Source: an uncultured Candidatus Saccharimonas sp. (lineage in GTDB: Bacteria > Patescibacteriota > Saccharimonadia > Saccharimonadales > AWTP1-31). Taken from it: 38,985 bases of DNA. The notes below the pieces were generated by a model. It made no database searches, was not told the DNA's origin, and worked only from the letters and a program-made list of their open reading frames with translations. The position numbers and the translations under genes are program-made. The DNA lies in the NCBI GenBank assembly GCA_943354005.1, contig CALRBE010000009.1, positions 1 through 38,985 on the forward strand. The letters run 5' to 3'. Position 1 is the first letter of the stretch. Each line of letters begins with the position of its first letter. Below, piece by piece: positions 31,107 to 38,942 of this stretch.

Positions 31107-32098
31107 TAATATTTCCTTCCCTTTTTCTTTGCTTCGGGCTTTATAGCTGAAACGGCTTTTTTGCCAGTTAGTGCTAGGAATACATCGTCAAGGGATGGAC
31201 GATGGAGGGATAAGCTTGCAGGTGCAATTTTAACTTTATTTAATTCTTCCACGACACTTAGTAGCCCCTTAGATCCATTTTTAACTGGAACAGTGATCGT
31301 CAAGCCATCTTCGTCAACTTTTGGTTTTTGGCTGCTTAACTTTGTGACTGCTTTAATAGCGGCTTCAACATCGCTCTCCTTATCAAGGGTAAATTCAACG
31401 ACGTCACCACCTAGATGGGTTTTAAGTTCATCGCTAGTACCCTCTGCAATAAGCTTACCTTGATCGATAACTGCAATATGATCAGCTAACTCATCTGCTT
31501 CATCCATATACTGAGTAGTTAGCAGAACTGTTGTTCCCTCATCTACAAGGCCTTGAATAATATGCCACAGCTCCTGCCTGGTACGAGGATCAAGTCCAGT
31601 TGTTGGCTCATCTAGAAAAAGAATCTTGGGATTACCAACGAGACTAGCACCAAGGTCTAAACGGCGTCTCATACCGCCCGAATATGTTTTTACTTGTCTA
31701 TCTGCAGCCTCAGTAAGTTTAAGACGGGCAAGAATATCATCAGTTCGTTTTTTTACTTCAGCCTTGGGTATGTGATAAAGTCGCCCTGACATCTGTATGT
31801 TTTCTCGCCCAGTGAGAAACTCATCTACTGCCGCATATTGACCAGCTAGTCCAATAATCTCACGTACGTCATGGGCCTCATCTATAACATCCATGCCCAT
31901 TACTTTCACGGTCCCTGATGTTGGCGCTAATAAGGTGCTCAGCATTCGCACTATAGTCGTCTTACCTGCTCCATTAGGTCCCAACAAGGCGAGGACCTTA
32001 CCGTATTCAGCTTTTAGAGTAACTCCGTCAAGTGCTTTTACTTTACCGCCGTTATAATATTTTTTTACATTATTAGTCTCAAATGCGTATTTGCTCAT
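31106..32098 (-). CDS. ABC transporter ATP-binding protein (DrrA-like)
   Basis: The 330-residue ATPase carries Walker A GPNGAGKTT (40-48), the signature YSGGMRRRLD (about 143-152), Walker B ILFLDEPTTGLDP (about 163-175) and a switch His replaced by Gln in LLTTQYMDEAD, as in DrrA-type exporters. A C-terminal extension (about 225-330) is typical of the DrrA group. TATAGT lies seven bases before the ATG. It forms a two-gene operon with the ABC-2 permease. Confidence 0.94.
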   Translation of the reverse strand: MSKYAFETNNVKKYYNGGKVKALDGVTLKAEYGKVLALLGPNGAGKTTIVRMLSTLLAPTSGTVKVMGMDVIDEAHDVREIIGLAGQYAAVDEFLTGRENIQMSGRLYHIPKAEVKKRTDDILARLKLTEAADRQVKTYSGGMRRRLDLGASLVGNPKILFLDEPTTGLDPRTRQELWHIIQGLVDEGTTVLLTTQYMDEADELADHIAVIDQGKLIAEGTSDELKTHLGGDVVEFTLDKESDVEAAIKAVTKLSSQKPKVDEDGLTITVPVKNGSKGLLSVVEELNKVKIAPASLSLHRPSLDDVFLALTGKKAVSAIKPEAKKKGRKY

Positions 32099-32178
32099 TA
32101 GTATTACTATACGTTATACCTGTAGTGCTACCAAAATATAACTTGCTCATTATGTCTATAGGTTGCTAAGGTATACGA

Positions 32179-32853
32179 ATGCATAATAGAGAGACAGTAG
32201 AACTAAAAAATCAGGTAGCCCATTACCAGTACACAGCTGACGCCTTATGTGATCTTCGCACGGATGTTGCTCCTTTGCTTGCGCAGCACGTAATTTCCAA
32301 TGAAGAATATCAATCTTGGGGAATGGTTGGATTACTAGGAACTCTTTACGCTACCGATAAGCTGGACGGATACTTTGCGTCAAAGCGCGCAAGCCTAATA
32401 GACCGAGCAAGTGATCGTGAAAAAAGTGCAATCGAATCAGACGAAAAATTAATGCAGGCTATTGTGCAAGGCGGACGCAAGGACGATAAGGCAGATAAAA
32501 CACTTACCCATGCAATTTTTCTAAGTATTGCTGTTCGTGAATCGTGCAATACGAACGTTGCATACGGTCTTGTGGTCGCCGGATCAGATGCCATTATGTA
32601 CGGACGAGATAAACTTGTTGGATATGCTCGTGACAAAGCCGAAGCTAAAGGAAAAAAAGGTGACGCCCGTAAGCTTGGTAAATATAAGCAAGGATTATTG
32701 GTTGCAACTGCCCTTGTTGCTGTAGCACCAATTACTGCATCAAGAGAAAAAAAACCGGCTGGACGTAAAATAGTAGCAGCTGGCATGATTGGCGGAGTTA
32801 TTTTATCGATAGCTAGCGGTATTGATCAGATCAGAAGCCTCAAAAGTTCATAA
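32179..32853 (+). CDS. Atypical CDP-alcohol phosphatidyltransferase-like membrane protein
   Basis: The 224-residue protein carries a stretched form of the CDP-alcohol phosphotransferase motif: DKLDG (60-64) and GGRKDDKAD (98-106, that is GxxxDxxxD). The Arg of the usual DGxxAR is absent (DGYFASKR) and the two halves are 34 residues apart instead of about 12. Weak hydrophobic helices lie around 46-58, 110-136 and 170-215. Real members join a CDP-activated lipid to an alcohol such as glycerol phosphate. The function here is uncertain; it may be a divergent enzyme. TAAGGT lies six bases before the ATG. Confidence 0.65.
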   Translation: MHNRETVELKNQVAHYQYTADALCDLRTDVAPLLAQHVISNEEYQSWGMVGLLGTLYATDKLDGYFASKRASLIDRASDREKSAIESDEKLMQAIVQGGRKDDKADKTLTHAIFLSIAVRESCNTNVAYGLVVAGSDAIMYGRDKLVGYARDKAEAKGKKGDARKLGKYKQGLLVATALVAVAPITASREKKPAGRKIVAAGMIGGVILSIASGIDQIRSLKSS

Positions 32854-32856
32854 AGA

Positions 32857-34062
32857 TTAAGACAAAATTTGATATAAAATTAATCCGCTTGAACATATAA
32901 CACCAAGAATTGGGATGGCGATAGGTACAGTAATATAGCCCTTATGAATCTTTTGCTTTCTTTTAACTGAAATCAGTGAAGCATTGACGAGAATAAAAAT
33001 ACCAAGCAGCAGAAGGCTTGTTACTTTAGCAAGAGACACTATTGGTAGTGTCAGTGTCGCAAAAATCATTGCACCAACAATGCAAACCGTTGCAAATATT
33101 GGAGTTTGGTTAGTCTTATGCAACTTCAAAAATTTATTGTGTATCCAGCCTTGTTTTGCAAGACCATACAGAACCCTTGAACCCATAATTATCTGTACAA
33201 CTATGCCGTTTACAGTTGCTAGCAAGCCGATTAATGTTAGGGCAATGACACCTTGTGCCCCGGTTCGTTCATAGACAAGTGCCAGTGGAGCTGAACTACT
33301 ACTTAATTCTTGAGGGGATACAATTGTTACTGCAACAACAACCACAATAATGTAGAGGACCGTAGAAATTAGTAATGAAAAAAGAATCGCCAGTGGCATT
33401 GTTTTGCGTGGATTCTTAACTTCTTCGGATACATTAACCATGTCTTCAAATCCAATAAAGGCATAGAAAGCCAAGAATGCGCCGGCAATAACTCCACCAG
33501 CGCCTAGGGTTGGGTCAATCCTAAGAACATCTGAAACGGCAATCTGATCAAAAGCATTACGACCTACCCAGATAATAAGCAGTAGTCCAATTATTTCAAT
33601 AAGAGTAAAAACTGCTGCTAAGACAGCTGATTCTTTAATTCCCTTTATTGCGATAAGTCCTATGACAAGAATAATTCCAACGCTTGCAACAGGAGCTGGT
33701 ACGTTCACGTAGAGTCTTAGATACCCAGCAAATCCCTGGGAAAGTGCAGCGGCAGAGGCGATTCCGCCTAGAATCATTGCAAAACCAATAAGTACAGATA
33801 GCCACCGGCGACCAAAGGCCTTATGGAGATACACTGAAACACTCGCACTTACCGGAAAGCGGCCGGCTAGTTCCATATATGAAAAAGCGGTAAGCCCAGC
33901 AACTAGCATTGCAATAAGAAAAGCTAATGGCGTACCAAGACCTGCAATCCCAGCGACTTTTCCAACAAGTACGTATATGCCAGCGCCAAGAATATTGCCG
34001 AGACCATATAGTGTCAGCAGCGGCAATGAAAGATTACGTTTTAGGTGCCCACTTTTAGCCAT
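32857..34062 (-). CDS. APC-family amino acid permease
   Basis: The 401-residue protein has about 12 transmembrane helices. The first is broken by GLGNILGAGIYVLVG (16-30), the amino-acid contact of the APC superfamily; helix 6 has AFLAFYAFIGFEDMVNVSEE (about 196-215), again typical. It would take up amino acids, which fits an organism without biosynthesis. TAACAT lies seven bases before the ATG. The specific substrate cannot be given. Confidence 0.93.
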   Translation of the reverse strand: MAKSGHLKRNLSLPLLTLYGLGNILGAGIYVLVGKVAGIAGLGTPLAFLIAMLVAGLTAFSYMELAGRFPVSASVSVYLHKAFGRRWLSVLIGFAMILGGIASAAALSQGFAGYLRLYVNVPAPVASVGIILVIGLIAIKGIKESAVLAAVFTLIEIIGLLLIIWVGRNAFDQIAVSDVLRIDPTLGAGGVIAGAFLAFYAFIGFEDMVNVSEEVKNPRKTMPLAILFSLLISTVLYIIVVVVAVTIVSPQELSSSSAPLALVYERTGAQGVIALTLIGLLATVNGIVVQIIMGSRVLYGLAKQGWIHNKFLKLHKTNQTPIFATVCIVGAMIFATLTLPIVSLAKVTSLLLLGIFILVNASLISVKRKQKIHKGYITVPIAIPILGVICSSGLILYQILS

Positions 34063-34109
34063 TACATATATGTTACACCGTATCGGGCAATGCTCAAAAA
34101 TGCTATGAG

Positions 34110-35432
34110 TTACGGAGCAAGACGGTTGATGTCTCTTGGGAAGAGTGATGCTTCTTTGACGTTATTTAGCTTAAATAATTTCTCTACTAGTCGTTCCAGC
34201 CCAAGACCAAATCCACCGTGTGGGGGCATGCCGTATTTAAATGCACTCAAGTATGCGGCATAGCCAGCTGCATCAGGATTACCGCCCATTGCTGAAAGCT
34301 GGGAAACTAGCTTCTTATATTCATGCTGTCGCATAGATAGAGTTACGATTTCAACACCACGGAACAATAGGTCGGCGCGTTCAGCAAAGTCTGGATTTGC
34401 AGTATCAGCTTTGTGATAGAACTTGAAAGTCTTATTTTTAGCTGACCAGCCAGTAACAAATACGGCATCACTTCCCTTATTTTTCTTTGTCCATTCACAT
34501 ATCCAACGTTCTTCTTCTGGATGAGTATCGTCTTCGCCACGGTAGTCTGTTTTAGTTGCCTTGAAATACATCTCATGAATCTCATCAATAGTAATTCGTG
34601 GAATATCCTCTGCACTGTCTGGAAGCTGAGCTTTAGTAACGTTCCACGATTTAAAATGTGGTTCGCATTGCTCCCATGACTCATTAACGATAGTGATTAT
34701 TAAGTCTCCTAGGCGGTTTTGTAATTCATCGAAATTAATAAAGCCCATTTCACAATCTATAGTTATGAATTCACTCATGTGTCGAGTAGTAGCGCTTGGC
34801 TCAGCTCGGTAAGTAGATCCAATTTCAAAAACTCTTTCAAAAACACCAACCATCATTTGCTTGTAGAACTGTGCGCTCTGGGCAAGAGTTGCTTGTTTAC
34901 CGAAATAATCTAGTGTAAATGTCTCAGCTCCACCTTCAGTAGCTTCAGCAAGTAGCTTAGGTGTGTGTATTTCCGTAAAGTTATGCTCTTTAAAGTAGTT
35001 ACGTGTAATCTGGCAGACTATGTCTTTAGTTTTAAATATAGCTTGCTCGTGAATGTTCCTAAGACTAATTGGACGATTGTCGAAAAGAGTATCAAGATGT
35101 TCACTTTTATGACTAATAGGCTTATCGATTTCAATTGGAGGTTCGTCTGTAACTTCAACCATGACAGTAATAGTCGGGTCATGAAGTTCAGCTCCACCAG
35201 GAGCACGATCGTCTTCAATTACATTTCCTTGTACTGAAAGAATAGTACCTATCTGTAGGCCACGAAGTTTTTCTACTTCCTCACCCTTTTCTACGAGTAT
35301 TTGTACAAGGCCGCTACGATCTCGTAATGATATAAAGTTTAATCCACCAAGTAATCTTTTTTTGTGCAGCCACCCTTTGATGGTAATCTCACCCCCAATG
35401 TTTTTGGCGATGTCTTGTGCGAGTGTTCTCAT
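34110..35432 (-). CDS. aspS: Aspartyl-tRNA synthetase, archaeal/non-discriminating type
   Basis: The 440-residue class II synthetase has the short archaeal AspRS layout without the bacterial GAD insertion. An OB-fold anticodon domain (about 15-110) contains GWLHKKRLLGG and SLRDRSG. The catalytic core has motif 1 near HTPKLLAEATEGGAE, motif 2 as YRAEPSATTRHMSEF and motif 3 as GFGLGLERLVEKL. Such AspRS often also charge tRNA-Asn, which is then amidated by GatCAB; that would need the genes elsewhere. A leader of about 140 bases precedes it, unlike the leaderless neighbours, and AAGGA lies nine bases before the ATG. Confidence 0.94.
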   Translation of the reverse strand: MRTLAQDIAKNIGGEITIKGWLHKKRLLGGLNFISLRDRSGLVQILVEKGEEVEKLRGLQIGTILSVQGNVIEDDRAPGGAELHDPTITVMVEVTDEPPIEIDKPISHKSEHLDTLFDNRPISLRNIHEQAIFKTKDIVCQITRNYFKEHNFTEIHTPKLLAEATEGGAETFTLDYFGKQATLAQSAQFYKQMMVGVFERVFEIGSTYRAEPSATTRHMSEFITIDCEMGFINFDELQNRLGDLIITIVNESWEQCEPHFKSWNVTKAQLPDSAEDIPRITIDEIHEMYFKATKTDYRGEDDTHPEEERWICEWTKKNKGSDAVFVTGWSAKNKTFKFYHKADTANPDFAERADLLFRGVEIVTLSMRQHEYKKLVSQLSAMGGNPDAAGYAAYLSAFKYGMPPHGGFGLGLERLVEKLFKLNNVKEASLFPRDINRLAP

Positions 35433-35480
35433 GCTCTTCCTTATTGTGTTGATTATTAATTGTATAGACTGTAGGGTTCG

Positions 35481-35528
35481 GGTCGGTTACGCAGTACAAG
35501 CCGCCAGGTCAAGGCTACTGCCGACCTG
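35481..35528 (-). promoter_or_regulatory. Structured leader of aspS with competing hairpins
   Basis: On the minus strand CAGGTCGG (35528-35521) can pair through CAGGTC with GACCTG (35510-35505), or through GGTCGG's complement CCGACC partner at 35486-35481. The two pairings exclude each other, as in attenuators. No T-box consensus (AGGGUGGNACCGCG) is present. A TATACT box near 35570-35575 could start this leader. Confidence 0.4.
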
Positions 35529-35586
35529 CCGATTAATATTTTGTTGCATTACCGAAGTTAACATAGGTGCAGTATACCATACTAGG

Positions 35587-36657
35587 CTATGATTTTGGTG
35601 TACTGTCTTCTTCTTTTGAGGGTGTCTCGCTACTCGTCGGGGCATGTGTCCGTTGCTTAGTATCCTTTTTTGCTTGTAGCGCAGCGACCGCTCTAAGATC
35701 TTCGTATTGATCAAATTCGTCGACAATCTCTTTACCAAGCACCTCTTCAAGTACATCTTCAATAGTTAGAATACCTACTATTTCTTCGAAGCCGTTTACT
35801 ACGATAAATAGATGGTGTTTTGTTTTAAGAAATGCCTGCAGTGCGTGGTCGAGCTGTTTTTCTTCATTAACGTAGTACACCGCTTTTTTCATATGAGTCG
35901 CAACTCTACCGCCATGTTTAGCTTCAACCAGATCATGGAGATATAGTGTACCAACTATGTCATTGGGTGCTTCACCAGTTACTGGGAACCGGGAGAAACC
36001 ACTGGCGTGTAGCTCATCTAGAAGTATCGGACCTATTGAGTCATCCATCCTGACTGTCTTAACAACACGAGAAGGAGTCATGATATCTCGAATTATCTTC
36101 TCGCTAAATGATAACGCACTTTTTACAATTCCTATTTCGTAAGCTGTCATCCGGTTATCTGGCTGTCCGCTTTGCTTATCTAAAAGCTCAACTAGGTCTT
36201 CTTTCTGATAAAGACCACTGTGAACAGTGAATTTGCTATGTTTCTTAACCCATCCTCCAACAGCGTTAAATAGAGGGTATATGAAAGAAAGTACCCAGGC
36301 AATTGCAGGTGCAGCCTTTGTAGCTAGTAGTTGACTGCCTTTAGTTACGCGTGCATTTGGTAACCAGGCAAAGCCTACCCAGAGGATTGCTGCGCAGCCA
36401 AAAACAGCCACCCATGAAGGTAACGCACTGGTTAGTACAAGAAAGAAAAGTGCTGTGGTGATACCAATAATAATCCAGAGGAGTATTGGCAAACTAATAC
36501 CGTATTCAACCGCTGAATAAAGTGCCTTGGCAAGTTCATCGTTTCGTAGTGCTCGACGCTTAAGTTCTTTGACTGGAATATGCTGATATGTCTTCAGTAA
36601 AGAGACGCTAGTTAGCATTAATAATGCAAAAAGTAACGCAAGGATAATCGTAATCAT
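35587..36657 (-). CDS. CNNM/HlyC-type membrane protein with CBS pair
   Basis: The 356-residue protein has four hydrophobic helices (about 1-20, 50-75, 78-100, 112-130), DUF21-like in position but short. A linker leads to two CBS domains (about 180-300), with RDIMTPSRVVKTV, GFSRFPVTGEAPNDIVGTLYLHDLV and HHLFIVVNGFEEIVGILTIEDVLEEVLG. Proteins of this type are linked to Mg2+/Co2+ efflux or to membrane sensing of adenine nucleotides. The last 40 residues are disordered. TAATCT lies six bases before the ATG. The DUF21 match is weaker than the CBS match. Confidence 0.88.
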   Translation of the reverse strand: MITIILALLFALLMLTSVSLLKTYQHIPVKELKRRALRNDELAKALYSAVEYGISLPILLWIIIGITTALFFLVLTSALPSWVAVFGCAAILWVGFAWLPNARVTKGSQLLATKAAPAIAWVLSFIYPLFNAVGGWVKKHSKFTVHSGLYQKEDLVELLDKQSGQPDNRMTAYEIGIVKSALSFSEKIIRDIMTPSRVVKTVRMDDSIGPILLDELHASGFSRFPVTGEAPNDIVGTLYLHDLVEAKHGGRVATHMKKAVYYVNEEKQLDHALQAFLKTKHHLFIVVNGFEEIVGILTIEDVLEEVLGKEIVDEFDQYEDLRAVAALQAKKDTKQRTHAPTSSETPSKEEDSTPKS

Positions 36658-36737
36658 ATAAATAGATTACTTGAGTTGCATGCATATTGTCGAGTCACAA
36701 CCACATTTAGCATGTCGACAATATCGATTCTCATCTG

Positions 36738-36743
36738 TAGAAT
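36738..36743 (+). promoter_or_regulatory. -10 box (TAGAAT), probable leaderless start
   Basis: TAGAAT lies seven bases before the ATG at 36751 and favours this start over an in-frame ATG 25 codons upstream. Confidence 0.55.
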
Positions 36744-36750
36744 ATATATT

Positions 36751-37395
36751 ATGAATAAAAACTTTATTATCACACTGGCAGTCGTCGTATTAGGTCTTTT
36801 TGGAATATTTGCTTTTACATCAAAAAAGGATGAAAAGAAAAATACCACAGCAAGCCCTTCAGCAAGTCTCAGTAATAATGTTATTGGAGAGAATAAAAAG
36901 AACGTTACTTTAGTTGAGTATGGCGATTACCAATGTCCAGCATGTGCTGGTTACCACCCATTATTAAAGCAGTTGGTTGAAACCTATAAGTCAGATATAC
37001 AGTTCCAGTTTAGAAACTTCCCATTGCAGCAAATCCACCAGAACGCCCGAGCGGCCTCTAGAGCAGCAGAAGCTGCAGCCAAGCAAGGTAAATTCTGGGA
37101 AATGCATGATCTACTCTACGAACAGCAGAGCTCTTGGCAGGATTCTACTGCGGCTAATACAATATTTGAGCAATATGCAAAACAATTAGGACTTAACGTC
37201 GACCAGTATAAGAAGGACTTTGCTAGCAGTGAAGTAAACGAAACAATTAATGCTGACTTCAACGAGGGTACTCGACTTGGAGTAGAATCAACTCCAACCT
37301 TCTTCCTTCAAGGAAAAAAGCTCGATAACCCACCTCGTGATCTTGCTGGCTGGAAAAAACTAATCGACGAACAAATAGCAGCACAGAAAAACTAA
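36751..37395 (+). CDS. DsbA-family thioredoxin-fold protein, membrane-anchored
   Basis: The 214-residue protein has one N-terminal helix (about 5-22), a Ser/Thr/Lys linker and a DsbA-like domain (about 50-210). The active site is EYGDYQCPACAGYH with Cys62 and Cys65 (CPAC), followed by a helical insertion (QNARAASRAAEAAAKQGKFWEMHDLL) and the cis-Pro loop GVESTPTFFLQG. This matches the DsbA/BdbD group that forms disulfides outside the membrane. It is consistent with the several cysteine-paired outer proteins of the window. Whether a partner such as DsbB/VKOR exists is not visible here. Confidence 0.93.
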   Translation: MNKNFIITLAVVVLGLFGIFAFTSKKDEKKNTTASPSASLSNNVIGENKKNVTLVEYGDYQCPACAGYHPLLKQLVETYKSDIQFQFRNFPLQQIHQNARAASRAAEAAAKQGKFWEMHDLLYEQQSSWQDSTAANTIFEQYAKQLGLNVDQYKKDFASSEVNETINADFNEGTRLGVESTPTFFLQGKKLDNPPRDLAGWKKLIDEQIAAQKN

Positions 37396-37413
37396 GCTAT
37401 AAACAATGTAATC

Positions 37414-38190
37414 TTAGTTAACTGAATTCATTGTTCCAAGTACAAGGATCCAGGCAAGTGCGGACTTAGAGACAAGACTGAGGACAATATAAGCTTTTTC
37501 TCCGTAAACATAGTCTTTCCATTTTCCAACCTTTTTGTACTGTAGCCACATATTAACTGCGAAGGTGTTAAAGAATATAAAGGTTAGTAGAAATCCTGCT
37601 TTTGCGTAGCCCGGAATAGAGTCAGCGATATTATTCGTACTTTCCCAGAAGTATAGGCCACCAATTATCCAAGGCACGATACCTGCTAGTACACCGATAT
37701 TAAATGGGAACCAGGATGTCTTGGTCGTGAACTGATTATAGCGTTCCATCTCGAGACCCATCATGTTCATAATGAAGTTAAGTGTAAAGACGAAGACAAC
37801 AGCCGGTAACTCAATTAAACCTCCGAGCATTAGAAGTGCAGTTAACATAATAGAAGAGCTTAATGAATACTCCCACCAGCGCATTGGATTCATGCCTTTT
37901 GCAATGTTGGCTTCGTACTTTCTTATATAGAAAGGTGACGATATAAAGAAATGGAACATAGCTGAGATAAGTAAGAAAACTGGTCCAACGACTGCAATTG
38001 GCACATTAACTAATATTTCAGAAACTGGTTGTATGCCATCAGCAGTTTTATCGAAGTAACGAGTAATAATCGGTATTTTTAAACCGTAGTTAACAATAAT
38101 AAAGAGAATTACTGCCTGAACAAAGTGGACTAATCCCATTCGTCGATTAAATTTTTGAAGCATTATGCCCTGTTTTGTTTTTGGATGCAT
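37414..38190 (-). CDS. Heliorhodopsin
   Basis: The 258-residue protein has seven hydrophobic helices and the heliorhodopsin signatures. NPMRWWEYSLSSSIML (101-116) has the counterion Glu107 and Arg104 at the same numbers as in heliorhodopsin 48C12, and the last helix AYIVLSLVSKSALAWILVLG carries the retinal-binding Lys242. FVFTLNFIMNMMGLEMERYN is typical of helix 5. Type 1 rhodopsin motifs (DTE or similar in helix C) are absent. Heliorhodopsins sit with the N-terminus inside and are not known to pump ions; proposed roles include signalling and enzyme regulation. An ATG at codon 10 is another possible start. No retinal-forming gene is in the window. Confidence 0.93.
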   Translation of the reverse strand: MHPKTKQGIMLQKFNRRMGLVHFVQAVILFIIVNYGLKIPIITRYFDKTADGIQPVSEILVNVPIAVVGPVFLLISAMFHFFISSPFYIRKYEANIAKGMNPMRWWEYSLSSSIMLTALLMLGGLIELPAVVFVFTLNFIMNMMGLEMERYNQFTTKTSWFPFNIGVLAGIVPWIIGGLYFWESTNNIADSIPGYAKAGFLLTFIFFNTFAVNMWLQYKKVGKWKDYVYGEKAYIVLSLVSKSALAWILVLGTMNSVN

Positions 38191-38221
38191 GATTATTTTT
38201 ACCCTGCTTATGTTTATAAGT

Positions 38222-38238
38222 ACACTATACCATAGTGT
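38222..38238. promoter_or_regulatory. Inverted repeat between SOUL and heliorhodopsin genes
   Basis: ACACTA and TAGTGT form a perfect 6-5-6 inverted repeat 32 bases before the heliorhodopsin start. It may be an operator for the heliorhodopsin gene. On the minus strand it contains TATAGT, which could be part of a promoter. A role as a weak terminator for the SOUL gene is less likely, as no T run follows. Confidence 0.45.
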
Positions 38239-38246
38239 TGTTTAAT

Positions 38247-38849
38247 CTACTTACTGCTGTATTCACAAGTAACATGAATTTCATTGCGAGCAACTAGTGG
38301 AAAAGTCCACGGTGGGTTATATCGAGCACTCCTTGGCTTTCCAATTACTTTAATTCCGTCTTTTTTAAGTAGTTCAAGAAGCTTATCTTCCTGCATTTCT
38401 ATTCTTTGTGAATTAATTGGACCCCTGAATCGAAGTACCGCCACAGTATGTGCGGGGGTTGATATTAGCTGCACTCTGTCATCTACCGGACTTGGCATAT
38501 CACTTAGCTTAGAGCCCTCTGGCATAACAAATGAAATGCGTCTCTTTGTTGAAGATATTGTTGAGCTAAGAACAGGCGCTGTCATGGCAATTGATTGCTT
38601 TTTAATATTATTACCAAAAATGTAACCACCAACTCTTCTAAAACCTTCGCTTATACCCGACTTATAAGAACCGTCGACAACAGTTATGGCCTCCAGGAAA
38701 GGATCGTATTTTCGAATTTCGTAACCTTTTTTAATAGCAATGCGTTCATAGTTTGGCTCACTAACCCTAGATGAGAAAATACTGCTTACAATCCAGATAG
38801 CAAGGGCTAACATTGTGGCCATGAGAATGAAAAGTAAAAATTGGGTCAT
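38247..38849 (-). CDS. SOUL-family heme-binding protein, membrane-anchored
   Basis: The 200-residue protein has an N-terminal helix (about 4-24) and a SOUL domain (about 32-198). Signatures are KGYEIRKYDPFLEA, KQSIAMTAPV, RRISFVMPEGSKLSDMPSP and SARYNPPWTFPLVARNEI, matching the HBP/SOUL family that binds heme or other tetrapyrroles. The anchor suggests an outside or membrane-bound position. It is upstream of the heliorhodopsin gene on the same strand with 56 bases between. TACTAT lies seven bases before the ATG. Whether it binds heme or a related molecule cannot be told. Confidence 0.93.
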   Translation of the reverse strand: MTQFLLFILMATMLALAIWIVSSIFSSRVSEPNYERIAIKKGYEIRKYDPFLEAITVVDGSYKSGISEGFRRVGGYIFGNNIKKQSIAMTAPVLSSTISSTKRRISFVMPEGSKLSDMPSPVDDRVQLISTPAHTVAVLRFRGPINSQRIEMQEDKLLELLKKDGIKVIGKPRSARYNPPWTFPLVARNEIHVTCEYSSK

Positions 38850-38910
38850 ACCATATATAGTACGCTACTTGAATAATCGAACAATTAGTATTTTTGCCAT
38901 AAACAAAAAC

Positions 38911-38942
38911 GCGATCCCTTATCAGGATCGCATACACTTTTT
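38911..38942. terminator. Hairpin terminator at the window end
   Basis: GCGATCC (38911-38917) pairs with GGATCGC (38925-38931) around a 7-nt loop, with an A-rich flank on one side and TTTTT on the other. It probably terminates a gene to the right or a bidirectional unit. Confidence 0.75.

Noticed and set aside
32346-32786. Minus-strand open frame inside the CDP-alcohol transferase-like gene
   Set aside because: The plus-strand frame carries the recognisable Asp motif and a promoter; the antisense frame is Ser/Arg-rich with no family features.
35433-35590. T-box riboswitch before aspS
   Set aside because: The AGGGUGGNACCGCG consensus and the terminator/antiterminator pair with a U run are absent.
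37414-38190. Light-driven proton pump (type 1 rhodopsin)
   Set aside because: Helix C has the heliorhodopsin WEYSLSSS pattern with Glu107 and lacks the D...T...D/E pump motif.
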